DNA of 64,000 nucleotides from NCBI GenBank assembly GCA_013350335.1, contig CM023540.1:16311828-16375827 (forward strand). Reading direction: 5' to 3'. Position numbers and translations under genes: made by a program. Origin of the DNA: Chimonanthus salicifolius (lineage: Eukaryota; Streptophyta; Magnoliopsida; Laurales; Calycanthaceae). Below, one piece after another: positions 1 through 13,307 of this stretch. The first letter of the stretch is position 1. Every line of letters starts with the position of its first letter. Below the pieces are notes generated by a model. That model was not told the DNA's origin and ran no database searches. It saw nothing but the letters and a program-made list of their open reading frames with translations.

Positions 1-1200
1 TTTTTATATTTCATGTGTTTCGTATTTGATAGTTTACATTCTATAGTAATATACATATTATTATATTTTAATTAATTAATTAGTTAATGAATATTATATA
101 TGACATCATACTGATGTTATGAGTTTAATCGAATTTGACAACAATTGAATCTTATCCAACTAAACATTCTATTAAGATAGTTTGATCCACCAATTGGTTC
201 TTAAAATATTGCAAAATTTTAGTCCAAGAGGAGCCAAATCCAATTTTTAAATCTTTAGTCCTGGCAAAATCTGAAATGACCTTAATTACTTAACTTGACT
301 TGACTTGACTCTATTTAGTAAATGGGAAAACACTACTTGACTCATTTATAAATGGGTAAGACTCGACTCGAACCAATTTATAAATGAGTACACTCAATCC
401 AAACTCATTTATATACGAGTACACTCAACTGATCTCACTGTAGATATTTCTTTATGCAACACATCTAACAATATGACATCTACACTCACTTAAAGAATAG
501 TTTTGACCGAGTCTTACTAAAGAAGTAAATAGGTAACGTAATCTGAACCCTTTCAAATCCAAACCTAAAATAGATCCAAACCAACTATACCTATTTAATA
601 AGACCTGAAATAGACTCTGTCCAAACCTAGCCCAATCCGTTGTCAGGTCTGGTCGAAGGCCATTTCTTTGGTAGTTGAGATGCACCTAGGCACGCATTGT
701 AATTTATATAAAAGTGCTTATTTTTTTCATTCTTTTATTCTAAAGTATTAACATGTAATTATCAATATAGTTTTTTATTAAGTGTTAAAATATAAATAGA
801 AAAGAGTAAAACATAGTTTCCATCTTATATAAAAGAGTAACTTCTTTTTTGTTTGATATGATCATTGGAAGGATGACTTTTTTATGATTTAACTTGTTAT
901 ACTTGGTTTTATCTATTAGCCTTTAATTTATATTATACAATTGCACTTTTACACTTGATGTATTTTCTACGAAATGCACACATTTGTATATAAAAAGTAT
1001 CATTCATACAAAATTGCAAATGTCAAGAAAGAGATGAAAGAAATAGGCAATGTATACATTATATTTCTATCAAATCATTCAAGGGGTGCATATACAAGAG
1101 TTCTATATTTCCAAGGTATACATCTTAATTACATGTCTCATCACCACGAGCAATCCACCATAGACTAATTCTACATATCCCACTTCTCATCTCCAGATTC
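1..1200. other. Intergenic, no gene seen
   Basis: AT-rich sequence without a convincing reading frame. Around 300-440 there is a loose run of degenerate repeats of the type ACTCATTTATAAATG, probably remains of a repetitive element. The short open frames in this stretch have no recognisable protein features. The right part lies downstream of the DUF632 gene (minus strand), and its last few hundred bases may carry that gene's 3' untranslated region; no poly(A) site can be fixed by eye. Confidence 0.4.
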
Positions 1201-1740
1201 ATTTGAAAAAAATAAAGTTGTCATGGTCTGTCTTTATTTGGATCCACAGCACCATGTGAAGCACAGGAAAATCCTTTTATTCCTCTCTGAATTTACAACA
1301 AAAGCGGTGATTCAAATTCCTCATCTGAAATTCTTCATGGGTTCTAATCTTCAAAATACACAACAATGTTGAGAATTTGAGGCAAATTATGGTGCATTTG
1401 GATGTGATCCAGATTACCACATCGTCAAGCAGTCTAGTAGAATGATTAGTTGTCCATCTCTTGCATAATTTTGGACAATGTTGAAGTTGGAAACCATAAT
1501 AGGTGGCCAGATGTTTCTCTTCATCCTCTTTTCCTGTCATTTTCACCCAGAGATCGGTACCAGCATGACAAGGAGAAAACAATATCACTGAATGTGATTC
1601 AGAAGTTCATGTCTCTCAAAGGTGCGCAGTGAATGAATATCAGCCTCTCTACCAGAATATCATAACACTCAGCAAATTGGGGTACATCAAACACAGTTGT
1701 TGATTCAACTGAATAACTACCGTTGTCTTGTTGTTCAGAT

Positions 1741-4700
1741 TTACTTCCTTGGCATATCATATTTATGATGAGCTTCCTTAATTGAATCTCTGAGAACCGC
1801 ATACATCTTCAGGGAAGAATCAGCAAAGTCATTCAACCGATCAAAGAACCAAACTAAACTTGACTGTAGGCGTTGCAGACACAAATTCCAATCAACCGCT
1901 GGTTCATTTCTGTGAGTTTGTACGGCTTCATAACTGCTGTCAGTTTTCCATGGCACTGATGAGAAGGCTGAAAGTGGATTCTTTCTGTGGGTCTTCTCTT
2001 GCCATGGAAAGAAGCAGGTTATTATCACAGCCAGATCTTTTATAGCATCTACCACTGCTGCTTCTTTCTTCTCTAAATCCTCAAGCCCCTTCAGCCAATC
2101 ACGGCAAGTGATGAATATGGGAGGGGCAATTAATTGCCGGGGTGAGAACTGTGTCTGTCTCCTCCTTGAAGATTTCCTTTGTAGAGGGAAGACACATTTG
2201 AGCAGCCAACCATAAATAGCCTTCAAGTAGCACTTATGTGCACCCATCCATTTTGTGAAGCTCGAACAAAGGGAGTTCAGTTCATTCTCAAGATGGAGAG
2301 CTGCCAGCCTATGGGATTCTGATTGTGTGGAGATTTTGGAGCTTTCGCTGTTGTATGCTATTGAGATGGTCTTGAACTGAAGCTTGTGGCATTCAAACAT
2401 CCTTTCCCACATTCGGCTTAAACTGCAGTTTGCAAGGGTTAGAATCAAGTCTGATGCATGAGAGACATGTAAGCACACACAACTAGATGCTTCTAATGCA
2501 TATCATGGAGCTCATAAATTGTGTATGAACATGTTCGTGAGCACATTGTTAAATATATAACATGCTTCCTGTTCATTATTTCTTGTTATCCTTGAAACAT
2601 TGATGGTGGACAATCGTCACTTAGTTTTCACATAGGATATTTGATGGAAAATATAAAATGCTCAACCAATAAACTAATATAATTTAATGATCCTCCAGTG
2701 GCGATCACATGATTCTATGTTAGCTTTTGACACAAATCAAATTTTAAATAAATTCCTGCTAACCTGCATGACAAAAGTCTACATACTGATGTTACAGAAC
2801 TTAATTTCCATAGGCCCATATCTTCAAGTAATATAAAATAGGAAAAAAAGGCTTGTTTCCTCATATCAAAGCATAAATGTTTCTTAGAATTATTGTGTGC
2901 AGCAAACGTGAGGATGAACATACAAGTGAATTAGTTTTCATCCAAATTGATACTTGGTGCATATCTAGGAAGGGACACAAAAGAATCGTCTTGGCAGAAA
3001 CAAGGAAAAACATACAAGATCCTTTGACATTGAATAAACAATTCAGTTGCCATCATGTGTACAACGAAATGGCTGGTTATGATGTTGAGATTGCAACAAA
3101 CGCGTCAAATGGAGTTCAAAAAAGCGTCAGTCTGAGTCATCTAGGAATTGGCCATACCCGATACAGGATTGGATTTCCCAACCAAGTAACACATCTGAGT
3201 CATATAGGTGTGGGACATATGGCCAATTCCCAGTTGACTTGGAGTTCCCAACCAATCTTTGACCGATTCCAACATTTAAAACTTCAACTTCAAAAACCAA
3301 GCAAGCACAAAATGGATAGTGAGCAATCACTTTATCTAAATATCTAACAAGGTTCTCAGGCCTTGATATAAAGCACAAATGAGATGGTATTAAAAATAAC
3401 CTACCTTTCAATCAATTCCTCAAGTTGGGGTTGGAGCTCTTTATCCCTTAGCTCCTCAATCTTCTTTGATATTGAGTTGATACGGTGAATCGCAACCCTA
3501 ATCCTTGAGTGCAGATCCTTTACAGTGGCACGGGTTTTATCGATCTTGTAGGGACTTTCTCCCCTCGAATCTTGGTGTCTCAACAATTTACACTTCATAT
3601 CATACCCCCTTCGGATAACCCCACTTGCCTGAAAGTAGAAAAAGAAAGTTGCATATGGTTTCAGAATTCTGAAAACATGGCTGTGTAGGTCATAGCAACT
3701 AAGTATTTCAGAGGAATTATATAATCCCCAACCCAACGCTACTATATTATCCACAGCTCTTGAGTATGTAGAAGAGACCCACGATTTGGTGACTGGTGAT
3801 AATGTGAACCCAGTAAGGATAGACCATGCCTCAAAAGTTTCCCTTACAGAAGCACCCAATCAAATAGAGAAATAGCAGACATCAACGCAAAGAAGGGATA
3901 AATGTTGGATATCTTGATCTTTAAATCCATTGATGGGAAAGGAATGCCCAAAAGTAATAGATTTGGTGATCCTCGAGAAATATATCTTGTTATGCTGAAT
4001 GCAGACCACCATAATAACTTGTTCATATCTATCGATTTCTACGCTACAACCTTGAAGGGTTACAACCATTGATTCTAGAAGAAATTTTGGGGCATCTCAT
4101 ACTTATATGTGGTTAATTAGATCAATGGTCTTCCAGAAGTAGAAAAAGTAATAACGTTAGAAGAGTGTAATAATGAGTAAACATGACACACAGATCTAGA
4201 TCATCTGGAATCTGAACCAGGAACAGAAACTGCATATTTGTTGAGGGGGTAAATAGAACGATAGGGGGACCCAAAAAAAAGTTACCTTGACTTCGTCGTA
4301 AAGCTTCCCTTCCCATGCATACAGCCTATCAAAAGTTGATGCATGACTGCCAGCATTCATGTAGAAACTGTTAAAAAGGTTACTACTACTATCTTCAATA
4401 TTGTCTTTTGAAGTTGGGCCAAGAGGATTCCTGGATGATGAAGAACCCATTGATGCTGATCTATGCCAAGTTAGGTACTTCATAGCATTTCTAGCAGGCT
4501 CTGCATAAATGGCTCAAGGGATTAGGAGTAAGACAGAAAGCTGAAAATACTGAAACATAAAGCTGGTTAAGTCGGATATCTTGGTCCAAAACAATGTAAC
4601 CCTGGAAAGCAGCTGTATACACATCCTACCAGTGAATCAGTAAAGCTATGTTTGTCAATATAAGTAGAAACTAGAAACACACAGAACCTATATATGGATA

Positions 4701-7460
4701 CAAGGAAGGATATCCGACTTAAAGACATGCATGGTAACCTCAGGCTTAGAGTTTTTAGAAGTTTTTGGTGAACTAGATCACTGATTCCTACAGTGGAAAT
4801 ATCATGACAAAAAATTGACCAGTTGGAAAGATCATAGCCATCCAAGTGGTTCTTTTTCCCAAAGAAATGGAACACCAGCGTCTCTTTCTTAACTATGTAT
4901 TTTAAATAATTTAGTAACAGTCAGGATCACCAACTGATGGAGCTGATATAGAGAATTATCTCCTAGTAAACATGTTGGCGTCTGTCAACCTAATATTTCT
5001 GTCTTTGCTTTATGAAACAATATAGTCAATTTCGGAGAAATGAATGTTCAAGTCAGTTAAGAAATTAAATCTCTTAAACAAGCAGAGAATAGCAACAACT
5101 ACTATGATGGATTATCCACCACTAATTAGCATTCAATCAATAAATCAAGATATCCAACAGAATACCAGTTCAACAAAATATTCCTATTTTAACATGGCAA
5201 TGGAAAAAAAAATGCATGGCATCCTGTGAATGGAACTCTACATAGTAAAAAATTGTCATGAAAGGGACACATGCTAGGCATACAAGGATAGGACTACTAA
5301 AGAAAGTTGACTTTTGCCACCACCATCTCCCACTCTCTCTCTCTCTCTCTGTGTCTCTCTCTCCCCATACACACACATTAAATTAATAATGGTTCATCAT
5401 TATCAAAGCCATTCATCCCATTATTTGGTTGACACCCATAATTAGATTTGACAAATTGTCTTCCAAGATCCAATTGTGTATCTGACACCCAATGCTTAGA
5501 CCTACAACCTTTATGGTTGCAATAAAAAAAAACTTGCATGATAAGATTTCTTTGGCGTAATTAACAATATGAACATGTCTGTGTTATTTCAAGGTCACCA
5601 TGTTTAATATTTTTCAAATGTGAGTCACAGACAGATGCCTCTATCCAAGTTACATGGATGAGACATAGCATTCGCATCTTGGAATGAGAACAGGCACAAA
5701 TAGGCTTACCCTGAGGAATATGTGCTGAACTCCTAAAACAAACTAGACAGGCTCTGAAGAAAGTAGATGCCCTTGATTTCCGAGCTGCATCAAAAAGATA
5801 ATTGTTTTAAGTCTCTTTCAACTTCAGGAAAAAAGTTTCATGAAAAATCACCAGGAAGAAAGTAATGCCCTTGATTGTGCGAATAATTTCAACTTGCCTG
5901 ATGGATCTATAGTAAAAAGTAAGTGTGATAAAGAAGTTATAATACAATGCCCAACTGAGAGATTTTTACTGTATATATATTCAGCAAAGTGAATCATTTG
6001 AGTAATACCTGACCATGGGAGGATCCCTTATTGGATGATCCTAACCATCCATCCAATAGGTGTCTAATAAAAGGATAAATAAGGCTGATACACAACATTA
6101 ACTGAGCCCAAAATCTGATAGTCAGGATCATTGTTTTGAGAGATTTTGGAAATCTCCATCCATGAATAGTTCAACATATAAATTGGTAATTGGTGTGATC
6201 TGAACATCTATGGTTAGTAGGGATAAATAAATTATTCGGATGTATATTTACTACAGAATGGGAAGTGGTCTACAAGACATAAAAATCAGCAATAACAGGA
6301 AATGGCTGACCTATTCTTTCAGGAAAGGTTGGACGATGGAGCACCTTATTTGCCTCAAGCATCCTTGGAATTTCATTGCCTGATTCTGAAGCTTTGATGA
6401 AAAGATATTCTATTTCTTTTATGCTTGACAAGAAATCCTTTGGTGCAAGTTTATTCTGAGAAGTGGGTTCCTTCTCCACTCTGCTCTCATTAGAGGGAAG
6501 GGTAAGTAGAAATGGAGTTCCTTTTAATGCTGCCATATGACGAATTTCACCATTGCTTGCATCAACCACACTCTCCTTAGGCATCTTGTTCTCTGCATTC
6601 AAATGCTCAGTGTTCTGAGTCATACTTCTCAGTGATTGCAATTCAGGAGATGCATTAGGTGAATAATGATCTAATCCATTATTCTGTTTTTTTGGACTTT
6701 TAGGTGACAGGTTATCAAAATGTTCAGAGTGAACATTGTATTCATCCTCAGATACCTCAGATTCTGATCTTCTAATAAAAGTGACTCTTTCCCCTTCATC
6801 TTCCAAATCAGGAATGCCCTCCTCTTCTCTAAGTCGCCGGATATCATCAACATTTTCCAATTCATTGTTCAATGCTCTTTCATCATGGAAAGAAAACTGG
6901 TTGTCAATCGGATTAAAAAGACCAAAATAATCCCATGGTAGAGTTTCTGGGAGTGGAGGTGTAGCTTCAAATGAAGGTTGAATTTCAGCAGACCGTGCTG
7001 TATGACTTTGAGTGTTAGCTTTAGAGGACATCAAAGTCACTGTCGCCGAAACAGGGGGTCTCTCTTCAACGGTGGCTGAAGAAACCCCACCAGCTTTCAT
7101 GTAATTCACCTGAAACCGGCCTGAGTGGGGAGGAGAAGCTACTGGCGATAGGGTTTCAACTAGTTCCACATGCTGTGAGGGAGATGGAGACGAGTATGAG
7201 AACTGTGAAAGAGATTTGTCTGTCAAGGCAAGTGGCTCTGGAGTTGCAGATGTTGAAGTGTACAAAGAAGATTCCACTGGAGCATCAGGTTCTAGAAATA
7301 TTCTTAATGCAGTTCCTGTATTTTTGAGTGACTGAATGTAAGCAACATGAGCAACTGCCAGTGAGCACCTGCCATCAAGTGCTTGTCTGATTAAGCGTTT
7401 CCTTTCTCGGCATAGCAGTAGGGCCTTATCATCTTCTAATTTAGAGTTTGAAACTCCCAT
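1741..7460 (-). CDS. DUF630/DUF632 domain protein, NRG2-like, 4 coding exons
   Basis: I read join(7460-6311, 4500-4286, 3628-3405, 2422-1741) on the minus strand: 2271 nt, 756 residues, a usual length for the family. All introns are GT-AG and the phases close exactly. Residues 1-60 are the DUF630 N-terminus (MGVSNSK, then a basic CRERKRLIRQA stretch); Gly2 with Ser5 suggests N-myristoylation. Residues 60-345 are low-complexity and acidic. From about 347 to 690 runs DUF632, with the family blocks KYLTWHR, SHASTFDRLYAWE, YDMKCKLL, DKTRA.VKDLHSRIRVA, ELQPQLEELIE and MWE.MFECHKLQ. Family members include Arabidopsis NRG2 (nitrate signalling) and rice REL2 (leaf shape), and are membrane-associated or nuclear; the specific role here is unknown. 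An AG acceptor (CTTTCAG) sits three bases before the ATG, so the leader is spliced from an upstream exon. No frameshift or missing block is visible. Other open frames on both strands inside the introns are shadows. Confidence 0.93.
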
Positions 7461-8533
7461 TTTCTGAAAGAAAGAAGTCTTGCTGAGCTACTATATCAGA
7501 TAGTTTTAACTGACATATTTATGAAAAATTGAGTCCACCAAAATATATAAATATATTTAAGAAGCCACTAAGAGCTAATAAGATAAGAATGAAAACCCAC
7601 CAACCAATCAGTCAGAAGAAGAAGGATATCCTGCTAAGAAAGGTTTTTTCCTGTTAAATTATCTATTTTTATTTACTCATGTTCCATACGAGTTCAAGAC
7701 CAATATTAGATTTCATTTGCATTTCACTTCATAATTCATACCCACTCCTCTGCACACAACAGTGTGAAAAATTCAAAATCACACCTTGAACAACCACATG
7801 TCTATCGCAGCAATAAATAAACCAGAAAAATAAATATTAGTATGACATTTCCATTCCTTCCAAAGCTCCAACCACAAAAAATTATCAAAACCCATTTAAG
7901 AAAACCATTTTTCCCCTATGATAGAGCATGACTATACAGTCAAATTATCCTAAAACAAACACTACCTTTTCCATTAAATAAAAAACAGAATATATATACA
8001 TATAATATACCATTCCAAATCCACCATCTTCCTCTGCCTTCCCCAAAGGTGAGGGGAAAAAAAAAAAGAACAAACATATCATAGCCATCCCAGGTACTAA
8101 AACCAGGAAAGAAATTAAAGACAATTAACACAATCAAAATGGCAATAAAAGAAATACAATTATGTATATCTAGACACAGAAATTGAGGTGGCCAAAGAAC
8201 TTCATAAAATGAAATTACAGAACTCAAAGGAAACAACCAAGTCCCTGATTTAAAAAAATTGCCCTCATCCCAAAACCATCAGAAGAGTAGTTGCAGAACC
8301 TTGACCTTTATTTATTCCAACAAATACACCAGAAAAGATGATGAGGCATTTCAAGTTTAGAAGAAAAGGAGTGGAAAAGAGACACAGCTTGGCTGTGAAT
8401 CTCATTAGGAAAATTCTAACGAAAGTCACATGAAAAACCATCCAAATTCTGAAGTCATAAACTGAAAAATTCTTCATCACCATCATACACGGAGCTAAAG
8501 GCTATTTTGTTGTAGAAATTTCTTTTAGGCCAG

Positions 8534-8746
8534 CCATCCTAACACGGGCAAAATTTGTTAGAAGACACGGAGTGAAATTCCCATTTTACCTCTACTGGTG
8601 TACCGCTCATCAAGTACAGTGTACCGATAACATGCCGTTCTGCATATCAGTACACCGATATTTGATGAACTGTGCACCGGTAGAAGTAAAATGGGAATTT
8701 CACTCTATCCTTTCTCTCCTAACAAATTTTATCTGTGTTAGGATGG
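8534..8746. mobile_element. MITE inside the DUF632 leader intron
   Basis: A 213-bp near-palindrome. The left end CCATCCTAACACGGGCAAAA is mirrored by the right end GTGTTAGGATGG, and the complementarity continues inward for at least 75 bp (GAGTGAAATTCCCATTTTAC on the left pairs with GTAAAATGGGAATTTCACTC on the right). The centre contains two TGTACCGAT-like motifs. The length, terminal inverted repeats and absence of coding capacity fit a MITE. I could not fix the target site duplication, so the superfamily is left open. Confidence 0.75.
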
Positions 8747-9740
8747 ACGTCCTTTCTTTTATGAATTTAATTCAAGGGAAGAAAAGCCACTGCCAAAGTA
8801 AAATCTCCCGTAAGCTTAAACAGAGAGAGTAAAGAAAAAGGTTTCTGGAGAACAATCTAATTTATAAATATCTAAAATAAATTAATCTGTCCATATTTTT
8901 TATACATTTAATCCGCCAATTTAAAACCAAAAGAACAACATAAACTTCTCATACATACTAAAAAGTACTGCTTATTTTCCTACTTCTAGAAAAAAAAAAA
9001 CTCTTCAAAGTCAATAACTCAAAATAAATAATAAATAAGTAAATTGAAAAGAAACTGGAATATGAATCTCACCAAAACTTCATTAAGTAAAAGGTGATAC
9101 AAATCATATATATTGATAAACGTGATAAACTATACAAAGTGATACAAGTCATATGACAGCCCACTTAAAACCAAATATTTTCTTATAAACTTTCAAGCAA
9201 CCTAAATGGTCAAATAAGGGGAAACGTGTTTAAAAAGAAAACAATAAGAAATCAAAGAGAAGGAAATCACTCAACTCAGAACTCAGAAACACGTTACACA
9301 AACGTGAATCTTCAGAAACTACTTCCATTTTCACTCTACTCTCAATAAATTACAATCGAAACACATAAAATTCTGAGAACCCACTTTCACAAAATTCAAA
9401 GGCAAAATCCAACTAAAATGAAAATTCAGGCAATCAAAAGAAAAGTTCAATTTCTTGATGGATCTAAATAACAGAAACTGCAACCAAACCAATCATCCCA
9501 TCTGATACAAACGCTCTAAAATCTCAAATTTCATTTCACCACTTTCACATTACCAACCAAACAACCAAAAGTAAATAATCGAACACCCGAATTCTCAATC
9601 TAATCAAGAATCCAAACCTTGAATCCCTGTAAAACATTTATCCAAACAACAGAGACGCAAACAAAATCGAAGGTACCAAGTAGAGAACATGAATTCTCGG
9701 GAGAAAACAAGAAAGGACGACAGTTTCGATTTGTTTCACC

Positions 9741-9960
9741 TGGAAATGAATCGATTACTGTACGATCTTGTGCAAGAAAATCACGAGGCAGGAAGAGTTC
9801 GTGGGTTTCAGGGAAGACCCAGATGAGAGAATCATGAGATGAAGAGAATTTACAGTTCATGTGGGCCAAATTCGCGTAGCTTCCATGCAAAAAAAGCATC
9901 GGAAATTCAGGGAATGAGGAGGAAAGTGGAGCCCAGAATGTCAGTCTCCTCTGGTTTTAT
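9741..9960 (-). promoter_or_regulatory. 5' leader exon and promoter-proximal region of the DUF632 gene
   Basis: The acceptor next to the DUF632 start codon needs an upstream donor. On the minus strand TTTCCAG|GTGAAAC at 9740/9741 fits well and would give a leader exon from about 9741 to 9950 and a 5' UTR intron of about 2.28 kb (9740-7464). AT-rich sequence with a TATATAA-like stretch lies just upstream around 10050. The leader exon is inferred from splice signals only; cDNA would settle it. Confidence 0.5.
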
Positions 9961-10208
9961 TGCAGGAAGATCGAAAAATAAAAAAATAAAAAAGGGTTGA
10001 CGGCTTGACGTTAGCGGAAACATCTTTTCTTTCTCATTTACAGCAAGAAATTATATAAAAATAAAATAAAATAGTCCAAATTACCCACCACAGTTTTTTC
10101 CTAACGACAAAATGCCGGCTACACTTTTATAAAAAGTTCTGTTCTTCTCATGAAAATCTTAGATTCTTCCTTTTATGTTTGTCCTCGAAATTTGAAATAA
10201 AAAGCCTA

Positions 10209-12023
10209 GGCTGCGTTTGGATGGGGGGTAACCCCCAGTTACCCCTACTTACCCCCATTTGGTAACAAGGGGGGAGGGGTAAAAATTCAAATTTTTACCC
10301 CTCTCCCCTCCATTTCCAATACCCCCGCGGGGCAAGGGGTATTCATGTTTGAATACCCCTCCTTACCCCCCCCTCCTCTTTTACTTATGAATTTTTTTTT
10401 ATATATTTTATTTATTTATTTATTTTGGTAAGTACTTGACTTTTATTTTTTTAAAAGCACTCCATTATTTCTATTTGATAAATCTCATATCACCAAACAA
10501 CAAATTATTTTTTTTATGAAGAGATATAATGAATTTTGTATTCATTTTTTGAAATTTAAAATAATAATAGTGATTTTTTATTTATTTTTTATTTTTTAAG
10601 GAAACTTTTCCCCTATTTATCTCGTGCCTTCATTTATTTTTCAATTATATATTATATAATTTTCTAAAACGTATTTGTCAACATATTCTATTTTTAAGGG
10701 GTGATTCTGTCGAAATTTCGATAGGGTCTCAAAATTCTGAAAATTTTGAGATTTATGATAATATCTTTCAAGGTAATTAACAATTTATTCTATTAGAAGA
10801 TTATTTTAAAAATGTGTCAACATTTTCAACGTAATGCATTTAGGTGAGGGGTAAATTTTTACAGGGGTTACCCTTGAGCAGGGGTAATTGTACGTAGGGG
10901 TAAACTGACATATTAACAATTTTATGAGAATTAATAATTTTATAAAATATATATAATATAAAAATAAAATTTCTGCAATATTTTTAACGTGATGCATTTG
11001 GATGAGGGATAAATTTTTACAGGGGTTACCCTTGAGCAGGGGTAATTGTACGTAGGGGTAAACTAACATATTAACAATTTTATGAGAATTAATAATTTTA
11101 TAAAATATATATAATATAAAAATAAAATTTCTACAACATTTTTAACGTGATGCATTTGGATGAGGGGTAAATTTTTACAGGGGTTACCCTTGAGTAGGGG
11201 TAATTGTACGTAGGGGTAAACTGACATATTAACAATTTTATGAAAATTAATAATTTTATTAAATCTATATAATATAAAAATTAAATTTCTGCAACATTTT
11301 TAACGTGATGCATTTGGATGAGGGGTAAATTTTTACAGGGGTTACCCTTGAGCAGGGGTAATTGCACGTAGGGGTAAACTGACATATTAATAATTTTATG
11401 AGAATTAATATTTTTATTAAATTCATATAATATAAAAATTAAATTTCTGTAATATTTTCAATGTGATGCATTTGGGTGAGGGGTAAATTTTTCCAGGGGT
11501 TACCCTTGAGCAGGGGTAATTGCACCTAGGGGTAAACTGACATATTAATAATTTTATGAGAATTAATATTTTTATTAAATTCATATAATATAAAAAATAA
11601 TAATTATAATTTTTATGAAGAGATATGTTGATATTTTTTATTTATTTATTGGGATTTAAAATAGTAATATTAAAAAAATCTTTATTTATATTTTTAATAT
11701 TAGAATGCAAGTGTTCATTTTAAATTATAATTATGAAAAATAAGTTATAGAAATTAGATAATATTATTATAAGTTATATTATTAGAATTTACTTAATAAA
11801 TATTATTTATAATTATATTTTATAAAAAAAAATATTAATATATCAGGTTACCCTTGTTTGTAGTTACCAAACAAGATTTTTTACCCTTAGGGTAAGGTCT
11901 ACTTTACCACAACAATTACCAAACAAGATAAGGGTAATCCCAATTCAAAGGTCACCCCTACTCAAGGGTGACCCCTACTTAGGAGTAACCCCTATAAAAA
12001 TTACCCCCCATCCAAACGCAGCC
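10209..12023. mobile_element. Non-autonomous GRCTGC-type DNA element, copy A
   Basis: Terminal inverted repeats read GGCTGCGTTTGGATGGGG at the left and, reversed, the same at the right (CCATCCAAACGCAGCC). The flanks carry CTA on both sides (10206-10208 and 12024-12026), a 3-bp target duplication. The 1815-bp interior has no reading frame. It is full of TTACCCCT/AGGGGTAA motifs near the ends and a tandem array in the middle. Three-base duplications occur in PIF/Harbinger and CACTA elements; the ends do not begin with CACTA. Copies B, C and D below share these ends. Confidence 0.8.
10820..11610. repeat. Five tandem ~158-bp repeats inside element A
   Basis: The landmark G(T)GATGCATTT recurs at 10831, 10989, 11148, 11305 and 11463, a spacing of 157-159 bp. 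Each unit carries GAGGGGTAAATTTTTACAGG, then a TTACCCTTGAGCAGGGGTAA palindrome, then an AT-rich half ending in ATTTCTGCAACATTTT. Units differ by few substitutions, so the array looks recently amplified. Confidence 0.9.
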
Positions 12024-12026
12024 CTA

Positions 12027-12579
12027 GTCGAGCCCTTCGTGGCCCTTGTGACAAAAGGTTGGATTCCTACTTTGAGTTGGATCAAATCATCAATTATTAA
12101 ATAAGTTGGATTAATATTTAATAAATTAATATATTTTATTTTATTTCTTAATTGAAATTAAAAGTTCAAATTTTGCTTAACTAATTTATCTACTTATCTC
12201 AATTCTTATTTTTCAATTTGCTACTCTTTTTTATATTAAAAAGCATTTATATTTCATATTCCATGTCACTACTGTTCAACTCATTTCATCATTTTTTTTA
12301 CTTTTATTTAGAAATTTAGCTCCAAAATCTAAAGTGGGACCCATTTTTTGACCCTTTGGTCCCTATGGAATTCTGAACACCGGTTTTTATTTATTTATTT
12401 AAATTTGAGGGCACAAATTCTTTAAACTTAATGATAAGTAAATAAATATTATTTGGGTTTTGTGTAATTATTTTAAGATCCCGTTCTGAAAACTTAAGTT
12501 CTGTTGTTTGGTTTAAAAGATTTAGACTCTAAAAGTAATCTATAAAGATGATTAAATCATGGCGGTGGATTGAAGAAGA
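12027..12579. other. Intergenic gap between element A and the MULE
   Basis: AT-rich sequence of about 550 bp. I see no gene, repeat array or recognisable element in it. Confidence 0.4.
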
Positions 12580-12984
12580 TGGCAATATAGAGACCGCATG
12601 AATCTGTTAGGAGACACCGATTTCCGAAAATTGAGTGGAAATTACCATTCTGCCCTTTCCGCGCGAAATCGTGCGATCGGTGCTGCAACGCCATTTCGCG
12701 TCGATCGATCGATCTGAGGCGTATACGCTTGATCTGAGGCGCATACGATCGATCGATCGATTCGACAGTTCATTTTCGAATCGATCGATCGATCATAACA
12801 CGGGTTTTAGTCGATCGCACGGTTCCATGGGATCGTGCGATCGATTTTAACTGAGAGGTCGACGGTTTGACAGTCGACCGCTCCCACCAAGATCGATCGC
12901 ACGATTGTATGTGATCGTGCGATCGATCTTCTGTTTAGGGCAAGATCGATCGATCGATCACTGTGATCGTGCGATCGATCGATC
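12580..12984 (+). repeat. MULE left terminal inverted repeat
   Basis: Matches the right repeat from the tip inward to the last GATCGATCGATC block. After about 90 bp of ordinary sequence it becomes a chain of palindromes: GATCGATCGATC runs, GATCGTGCGATCGAT units, a GGCGTATACGC-type palindrome, and inverted GTCGAC pairs around GGTTTGACAG. It probably contains the transposase binding sites and the promoter of the companion gene. Confidence 0.9.
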
Positions 12985-13307
12985 AGCTATATATATAACC
13001 GATCGATCCTTTCGCCCTTTCCTGCGATTCAACCCTCGAAACCGAAGACCCTTTCTCTTCTTCTTCTCGAACGATCGATCGACCCTTTCCTCTTCACCAA
13101 ATCGAGCGCACGATTCTCCAAATCGTGTGATTTGCCCTCTCCGGAAACCCTTTCTTTCTCTGATTTCATCTTCGGATCTCCGATTTGCCCTCTCCGGAAA
13201 CCCTCTTAATTCGTCTTCCTCGCCGGATTTCCGGAAACCTTCCCCCTTTTCTTGCCTTTCTCGGATTTTGTCTTCCTCGCCGGATTTCCTTCACACCACT
13301 CCTTCAC

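Noticed and set aside
1450..3411. Plus-strand frames over the 3' part of the DUF632 gene, and minus-strand frames in its introns
   Set aside because: Shadows of the coding strand or intron sequence without conserved features.
12700..12990. GATC clusters as bacterial Dam sites or contamination
   Set aside because: They lie within MULE terminal repeats mirrored at 18519-18977 and recur in a plant MULE-type element at 47.2 kb, so they belong to the transposon.
13185..13307. N-terminal extension of the MULE companion ORF
   Set aside because: Opens only from a TTG; the sequence repeats CCGGAAACCC and is more likely 5' leader. The first ATG is at 13308.
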